From NCBI GenBank assembly GCA_964565775.1, contig CAZMGB010000007.1, positions 62,001-126,000 of the forward strand: 64,000 nucleotides of DNA, given 5' to 3'. The DNA comes from CAZMGB01 sp964565775. GTDB lineage: Bacteria > Chloroflexota > Dehalococcoidia > DSTF01 > JALHUB01. The translations under genes and the position numbers were made by a program. The notes beneath the pieces were generated by a model that worked only from the letters and a program-made list of their open reading frames with translations, had not been told where the DNA came from and did no database searches. Of this stretch, positions 59,695 to 64,000 are shown one piece after another. Each line of letters begins with the position of its first letter. Within the stretch, counting starts at the first letter, position 1.

Positions 59695-60959
59695 GGGCTT
59701 CCCCTCCGCTCGGCGACCAGGCTCTCCACCTCGCCCAGCTCCGCCGCCATGCGCTGCTCCCACGTCCAGAAGTGGCTCGAGGCGTACCGGTGCGCTCCCT
59801 CCCCCAGCCGCCGACGCAGCGAATCGTCTCGCGCCAGCCTTACCACCGCCTGCGCCACCGGCTCCGGCTCGCCTGTTGGGACGAGCACCCCCGTCTCCCC
59901 CTCACGGATCAGCTCGCCCGTGTCGCCGGCATCCAGCGTGACGATGGCCGTGCCGCAGGCCATCGCCTCCAGCAGCGGGTTGCCGACGTTCGAGAGGTCG
60001 GCCAGCGCAAGAAACAGGTCAGCGGCTCCCAGGTAGCGCGGCACCTCATCGCGATCCACCGCCCCGACGAAACGCACGGAGCCCGACAGGCCCAGCGCCC
60101 CGGCCAGCGCCTCCAGCTCACCCCGCTCCTCGCCGTCGCCGACGATCAGCAGTAGCGCCTCGGGCACCGCCTCCAGAATACGGGGCATGGCCCGCACCGC
60201 CCGGTCGACCCGCTTCCAGCGCGCCAGCCGCGACGCCGTCACCATCACGAACCGGCCCCTCTCGATCCCCAATGACCGCCTGGCCGCCAGCGCCTGCGTG
60301 CGCCCCATCGGGGCCAACCGATCGAGCTCCAGGCCGTTGCGCCAGAAGCGCACCCGCCCCTCCGAATGCGGATTCAGCCGGGCCAGCACCTCGTCGCCCC
60401 GCGTTCCGTCGTTCGTCATCACGTAGAGGTCGGCGGGCGCCCTCAGGGCCAGCACCTCCTCGTACTTGCGCAGGAACGCCAGGCGGTCCGTCAGGGCCGG
60501 GTGCATCACCGTGCCCTGGAATCGGGCCACGGTGGGCAGTCGCCATCTCCTCCTCAGCAGCCGCACCGCCAGCACGCCGTGCACCTCATAGCCGTACAGC
60601 AGGTCCACGGGCTGGCCCCGCAGCACCCGCTCTGCCCGCCGCGCCGCCATGAGAGGGAACAGCAGCGCGAACCGTAGCTTCTGGTCGGCCTTGCCCGCGA
60701 GCGCCGGCAGGGGCAGGCGCCATCCCGCCAGGCTGGGCAAGTGAAAGCGATGAAAGGTGACGTTGGGTATGCAAGGCCCCGCCTCGGGCGGCGACGGCAG
60801 GCCCGACGGCGAAAAGTGGTTCGCGCCGATGGTCGGCGAGACGACGTGGATGTTATGACCCTTCTCGCCGTAGGCCCTCAGGGTGCGATAGAGAGAAGGA
60901 GCACCCCCGCCCTCGGAGAGCGACCAGACATCCAGGGCGCATATCATGAGGACGTTCAT
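59679..60959 (-). CDS. GT4 glycosyltransferase (third), first gene of the polysaccharide operon
   Basis: 426 residues from the ATG at 60957-60959. MNVLMICALDVWSLSEGGGAPSLYRTLRAYGEKGHNIHVVSP begins the GT-B fold; MVTASRLARWKRVDRAVRAMPRIL and GNPLLEAMACGTAIVTLDAGDTGELI hold the donor site. It starts the long minus-strand operon that extends to 43642. A good promoter lies 30-60 bases upstream. Confidence 0.9.
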   Translation of the reverse strand: MNVLMICALDVWSLSEGGGAPSLYRTLRAYGEKGHNIHVVSPTIGANHFSPSGLPSPPEAGPCIPNVTFHRFHLPSLAGWRLPLPALAGKADQKLRFALLFPLMAARRAERVLRGQPVDLLYGYEVHGVLAVRLLRRRWRLPTVARFQGTVMHPALTDRLAFLRKYEEVLALRAPADLYVMTNDGTRGDEVLARLNPHSEGRVRFWRNGLELDRLAPMGRTQALAARRSLGIERGRFVMVTASRLARWKRVDRAVRAMPRILEAVPEALLLIVGDGEERGELEALAGALGLSGSVRFVGAVDRDEVPRYLGAADLFLALADLSNVGNPLLEAMACGTAIVTLDAGDTGELIREGETGVLVPTGEPEPVAQAVVRLARDDSLRRRLGEGAHRYASSHFWTWEQRMAAELGEVESLVAERRGSPCGSS

Positions 60960-60988
60960 GCCCAGCCCAGGTGAGGCGATGTCGACCC

Positions 60989-61018
60989 AGTGTATTCCCA
61001 TCGGCGAGAACCGGTCAA
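60989..61018 (-). promoter_or_regulatory. Promoter of the polysaccharide operon
   Basis: On the minus strand TTGACC (61013-61018), an 18-base spacer and TACACT (60989-60994). The -10 and the spacing are the same as in the ilvBNC leader promoter, suggesting the same primary sigma factor preference. Confidence 0.6.
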
Positions 61019-61051
61019 CAAACGGGCGCCCCCGTCGGCGTTGCCTTCTCC

Positions 61052-61080
61052 TCGACAGCCTTAGACTCGTCTGCTATGAT
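61052..61080 (+). promoter_or_regulatory. Probable tRNA-Pro promoter
   Basis: TCGACA (61052-61057), 17 bases, TATGAT (61075-61080). It lies about 90 bases upstream of the tRNA. Confidence 0.45.
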
Positions 61081-61176
61081 CATTCCGCTCCTTGCGAGAG
61101 GGCGGCCCAATGGCGCGCGGCGCACGGCGTCTGGAGGAGCCGCCGGCCGCGGAAAGGCTCAGGCGTCCCTCGGGTC

Positions 61177-61254
61177 GGGGTGTAGCTCAGCCAGGTTAGA
61201 GCGCACGGTTCGGGACCGTGAGGTCGGCAGTTCAAATCTGCCCACCCCGACCAT
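61177..61254 (+). tRNA. tRNA-Pro (anticodon CGG), CCA encoded
   Basis: The acceptor stem CGGGGTG (61177-61183) pairs with CACCCCG (61244-61250), followed by A and CCA. The D arm is GTAGCTCAGCCAGGTTAGAGC, the anticodon stem-loop CACGG-TTCGGGA-CCGTG puts CGG at 61212-61214, and the T arm holds GTTCAAATC. The molecule is a regular class I cloverleaf reading CCG codons. Confidence 0.95.
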
Positions 61255-61395
61255 CTCCCTGAGTCGAACACGAAACCGGCTCGATCGCCCCTCCTGAAAG
61301 GTCCAGCCCAGGGAGGGGCGTCATGCACTTTCATGATCCGTCTACTGTAGAATAATAGCAGCGCTCCTTACGGCGGCAGTTCATCCTATCGTGAC

Positions 61396-63252
61396 ATGCA
61401 GGTACAACAGAACCTCTCCGATGAACAGCTAGCGTTGGCCGCCTCCCAGGGCGAGCGCGACGCCTTCGCCACCCTCTACGAGCGCTATTTTCAGGGGATC
61501 TACGACTTCGCCCTGAGAATGGTGCACAACCCCGAGATGGCCGCCGACCTCGTCCAGACCAGCTTCACCGACGCTTGGGAGAACCTCCAGAAGCGAGAGG
61601 TCGCCGGGAACATCAAGGCGTGGCTGTACACCATTGCCCGCAACAACGCCATCGATCAGCTCCGCGGCGAGCTGCGTCGCAAGAACCGGTTTGTCATCAC
61701 CGACCAGCGCGACGGCAAGAGCTTCTCCGCCCACGCGGACGTTGACCTTGACCGGCTGTCCGACCCACAGGCCGCCGCCGTGGACAATGAGCTGGTTGAA
61801 CTCGTCTGGAGCGCAGCCGCGGCCCTGAGCCCCAAGGACTACTCCCTCCTGGACCTGTACCTGAGACGCGGACTGAGCGCCGACGAGCTGGCCACCTCTC
61901 TCCACCTTCGAAGGAGCACCGTATACACCAAGATCTCGCGACTGAAGAACTCCCTTCAGGAGTCTGTAGCATTTGTCCTGCTGATGCGACGCGGCCGCCG
62001 AGATTGCCCGCAGTTGGACGCCCTCCTGTCGGCACACGGCGCCACCGAACTCACCCGTGAACTCCGCCTGGCGATACGCCGACACGTGCAGGAATGTCCG
62101 CGCTGCGAGGAGAGCAAGAGGCGCTTCGTCGCCCCGGTGGAGATCTTCGCGGCGACCGCGATGATCCCGGTCGCTGCGGGGCTCCAGGCGTCCCTCTGGG
62201 AACGCGTCACGGCGGCGATCGATTTCGGCGGGCCAAGCGCGAGCACCCCCACGGATATCGCCGCGCGGGCCAGCCGCCCGTGGTCGCAAGCGACGGCAGC
62301 GCTCACCCGGCTGGCCACCCGGCTCAGCCGCCGCTGGTCACAGGCGACCATGGCGCTCAAGGCGGCTACCGTGGCCATCCCGTTGGCGGCGGTCGGGGCC
62401 GGCACAGCGATCGCCATCATACTCACGACGGCAGGCGGCGGGGTGACCATCCAGGACCCCAAAGACGTCCGCAGCACGAGCCACGAGATCGGACAGCCAT
62501 CCGCCAAGAACGTTGTCACCGTCGCCTGGTCACGGCAGCCTGATGCCACCGCATATTCGGTCGACTGGACCCATAACCCCGGCGACGTCCCCGATACGAC
62601 TGCGGAGCTGCCGGGCGGCGCCACCGGCGCGACAAGCCCCCCGCTTGCCGATGGAGCCTGGTACTTTCACCTGCGCACCCAGGGAGAAGGCGGGGAGTGG
62701 ACGAGCACAGTCCATCTCGGCCCCTTTGTCATAGGGACTCCTGAGGCAACCGCGACGCCTACCCCCTCGCCCTCGCCGTCCCCGACCAGCACGCCAGCCA
62801 CGACCGGCACCGCGACCATGCCCTCTGCCACGCACCGGCCCGGAGATGCCACCCTCCCCGTCCCCGCACAATCGCCTACGGGCGCCCTCCTCCTTCCCCC
62901 TACCGCCACGCCCAGGCCCTCCGGCACGCCGCCGCCGACCTCGGCACCCACGCTTACCTCCACCCCAACAGCCGCCCCTGTAATCGCGAGGCCCACTTCG
63001 ACTGCCACACCGAGACGCACACCGACACCCACAGCCACACCAACGCCCATACCCCAGGCAACGTCCACGCCTTCCCCAATACCCACGGGCAGCGCTCAGC
63101 CCACGCCCGTGATCACGCCTTTCCCCCGGCCTACCTTCTGGCCCCTGAACTCGCCGACTCCCACAAGCACAGCCACGCCCGGCGAGCCCGGCGTCACCCC
63201 GACGCCCGAAGTGTCAGCGACGGCTACTCCGACCTGGATCGAGGCCGGTTGA
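61396..63252 (+). CDS. Single-chain ECF sigma factor / zinc anti-sigma / membrane / extracellular-domain fusion
   Basis: 618 residues in one uninterrupted frame. Residues 8-95 are sigma region 2 (DAFATLYERYFQGIYDFALRM, DLVQTSFTDAWENL, AWLYTIARNNAIDQLR); 135-190 region 4 (LSPKDYSLLDLYLRRGLSADELATSLHLRRSTVYTKISRLK). Residues 226-240 hold His230-x3-Cys234-x2-Cys237, the zinc anti-sigma motif. A membrane helix spans about 325-346. Outside, residues 365-450 look like a fibronectin-type or similar beta domain (VVTVAWSRQPDATAYSVDW ... GAWYFHLRTQG), and 455-618 is a Thr/Pro/Ser stalk. It presumably keeps the sigma factor at the membrane until released. Confidence 0.85.
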   Translation: MQVQQNLSDEQLALAASQGERDAFATLYERYFQGIYDFALRMVHNPEMAADLVQTSFTDAWENLQKREVAGNIKAWLYTIARNNAIDQLRGELRRKNRFVITDQRDGKSFSAHADVDLDRLSDPQAAAVDNELVELVWSAAAALSPKDYSLLDLYLRRGLSADELATSLHLRRSTVYTKISRLKNSLQESVAFVLLMRRGRRDCPQLDALLSAHGATELTRELRLAIRRHVQECPRCEESKRRFVAPVEIFAATAMIPVAAGLQASLWERVTAAIDFGGPSASTPTDIAARASRPWSQATAALTRLATRLSRRWSQATMALKAATVAIPLAAVGAGTAIAIILTTAGGGVTIQDPKDVRSTSHEIGQPSAKNVVTVAWSRQPDATAYSVDWTHNPGDVPDTTAELPGGATGATSPPLADGAWYFHLRTQGEGGEWTSTVHLGPFVIGTPEATATPTPSPSPSPTSTPATTGTATMPSATHRPGDATLPVPAQSPTGALLLPPTATPRPSGTPPPTSAPTLTSTPTAAPVIARPTSTATPRRTPTPTATPTPIPQATSTPSPIPTGSAQPTPVITPFPRPTFWPLNSPTPTSTATPGEPGVTPTPEVSATATPTWIEAG

Positions 63253-63670
63253 GAGCATTATCTGCTTCTAGCGCGGAGACGCACCCCCAAGCAGCCCAAG
63301 CGCCCCCTCCTCGATCCCTCCCCTCGCGCGCGGTTCCCGCCACGGAGACGAGCCCTCGTCCCCCCGTCGGGCCGGACTGATTCCTCGTGTAAGTTTTCCG
63401 CGTCTTGACCGTTGTACTGCATGATCCCCGCGAACGGCGTTAACCTTTCGACGCCGGGGGCGTTCTAGGTTTTAGGGCCTGAGCGCGTAATCGTCAGCCT
63501 TTGTGAGGTGATTGTCAACTCACGGGGTCGATTTGTGCGAAGGTACAATCCGGCGGAAAAATAGCGAAGGAGAGGCTTGACAATCCCCCCCGAGGAGTGC
63601 GATAAATGGCTGACGTTGTTTATCGCTCGAGGATCCAATGGCGGGGTTAGGCCAAGGAGGTGGCCAAGGC
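63253..63670. other. 418-base spacer between the sigma-factor fusion and the next secreted protein
   Basis: No coding frame is credible. It contains a consensus-like promoter near its right end (63577-63606), an inverted repeat over that -10 (63599-63626) and a weaker repeat GTGAG/CTCAC near 63503-63523. The first 150 bases show nothing I recognise. Confidence 0.6.
63577..63606 (+). promoter_or_regulatory. Promoter with inverted repeat ahead of the right-edge secreted protein
   Basis: TTGACA (63577-63582), an 18-base spacer and GATAAA (63601-63606). GCGATAAA (63599-63606) is repeated inverted as TTTATCGC (63619-63626), so a dimeric regulator could cover the -10 and start, or the RNA leader could fold. 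Confidence 0.6.
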
Positions 63671-64000
63671 ATGAAACTGAGTCCTGTTGTCCTGAGCGTT
63701 CTGGCCGCAGCAGCGGTCATCGCCTTCGCAGTGGTCGCCACCAGGGGCGGCCAGACCGCGGCCGATGACGCTGGCACCCTCGGCTTCGAGTGGAACAGCC
63801 CCAGCGACGGCACGCTGTCGCCGTACCTGGTCGGGTATTACAAGTGCTATGGTGAAGGCCCCTACTGCGATGTCGTCAACACTGTGTTCCGCTTCGTCAA
63901 CCCCACGAGCGAGTTCCTCGAGAAGGACGTCGCCCTCTTTGACGACGACGAAAACCTCGTCGGGTGCTACCTTGGCCACCTGACGCAGAACGACCTGGAG
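63671..64000 (+). CDS. Secreted protein, N-terminal part (runs off the right edge)
   Basis: The ATG at 63671 has AAGGAGG about ten bases upstream. The first 110 residues are visible: a signal sequence MKLSPVVLSVLAAAAVIAFAVVATRG, then FEWNSPSDGTLSPYLVGYYKCYGEGPYCDVVNTVFRFVNPTSEFLEKDVALFDDDENLVGCYLGHL. Aromatic- and Asn-rich beta strands with F-V-N-P-T recall the repeat units of the 560-residue secreted protein at 55441-57123, and three Cys suggest disulfides. Function unknown; it may be a surface protein of the same class. Confidence 0.7.
   Translation, partial: MKLSPVVLSVLAAAAVIAFAVVATRGGQTAADDAGTLGFEWNSPSDGTLSPYLVGYYKCYGEGPYCDVVNTVFRFVNPTSEFLEKDVALFDDDENLVGCYLGHLTQNDLE

Noticed and set aside
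43642..61001. Wzy polymerase or oligosaccharyltransferase within the polysaccharide operon
   Set aside because: The only strongly multi-pass proteins are the flippase and the CapD-type dehydratase; none of the remaining genes has the topology.

Overview
The window is GC-rich, densely packed bacterial DNA with ATG/GTG starts and GGAGG-type ribosome binding sites. The gene mix suggests a Chloroflexota bacterium, perhaps Dehalococcoidia-like: split glycine dehydrogenase, citramalate synthase beside a leucine operon, an archaeal/Chloroflexota-type small LeuC, tandem acyl-CoA dehydrogenases, and a small protein ending in a Cys-Cys-Gly...Pro-Gly-Cys tail. The phylum is an inference; no rRNA or other decisive marker is present.

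Layout. 1-1.75 kb: the 5' part of a phage-type cassette on the minus strand (terminase ATPase, two or three small proteins, a membrane protein) behind a promoter with a LexA-like palindrome. 1.9-6.5 kb: housekeeping genes (yqeK, a GMC oxidoreductase, a HIT protein, htpX, a secreted micropeptide). 6.6-14.6 kb: fatty-acid/CoA catabolism (three acyl-CoA dehydrogenases, an enoyl-CoA hydratase-family protein, a TetR regulator with a palindromic operator, a flavin reductase-like protein), interrupted by a REP-associated transposase. 14.7-22.7 kb: methyltransferase, LarA-like protein, glycine cleavage operon gcvT-H-PA-PB with palindromic repeats inside it, and an MBL-fold hydrolase. 22.8-26.1 kb: ilvE, a PH-domain membrane protein and a geranylgeranyl-reductase-family flavoprotein.

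26.2-40.4 kb is a branched-chain amino acid locus: ilvB-ilvN-ilvC, ferritin-like gene, leuA, methyltransferase, leuC-leuD-small protein, leuB, cimA. Its leader carries a T-box with a Leu (CUC) specifier, and after the T-box terminator a short reading frame with seven consecutive Leu codons. An IS200-like insertion with an array of hairpins separates ilvC/ferritin from leuA. A lower-GC three-gene cassette with winged-helix-like proteins and a HEPN-like R-x6-H motif sits between leuB and cimA; it is the best candidate for an undescribed system.

40.5-43.6 kb: M28 peptidase, zinc-ribbon proteins and a PDZ protein. 43.6-61.0 kb: one long minus-strand surface-polysaccharide operon. Five genes match the WbpA/B/E/D/I route to a 2,3-diacetamido-mannuronic acid nucleotide sugar. 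A CapD-type dehydratase, a second aminotransferase and a PglC-type phosphoglycosyltransferase suggest a 4-amino sugar initiating unit. Four glycosyltransferases, a flippase, a methyltransferase and a large secreted repeat protein complete it. 61.2-64 kb: tRNA-Pro(CGG), a single-chain fusion of ECF sigma factor, zinc anti-sigma domain, membrane segment and extracellular domain, and the start of a secreted protein.

Hairpins with different stems but nearly constant TGAA/TTCA loops recur through the window and flank both Y1-type transposases.
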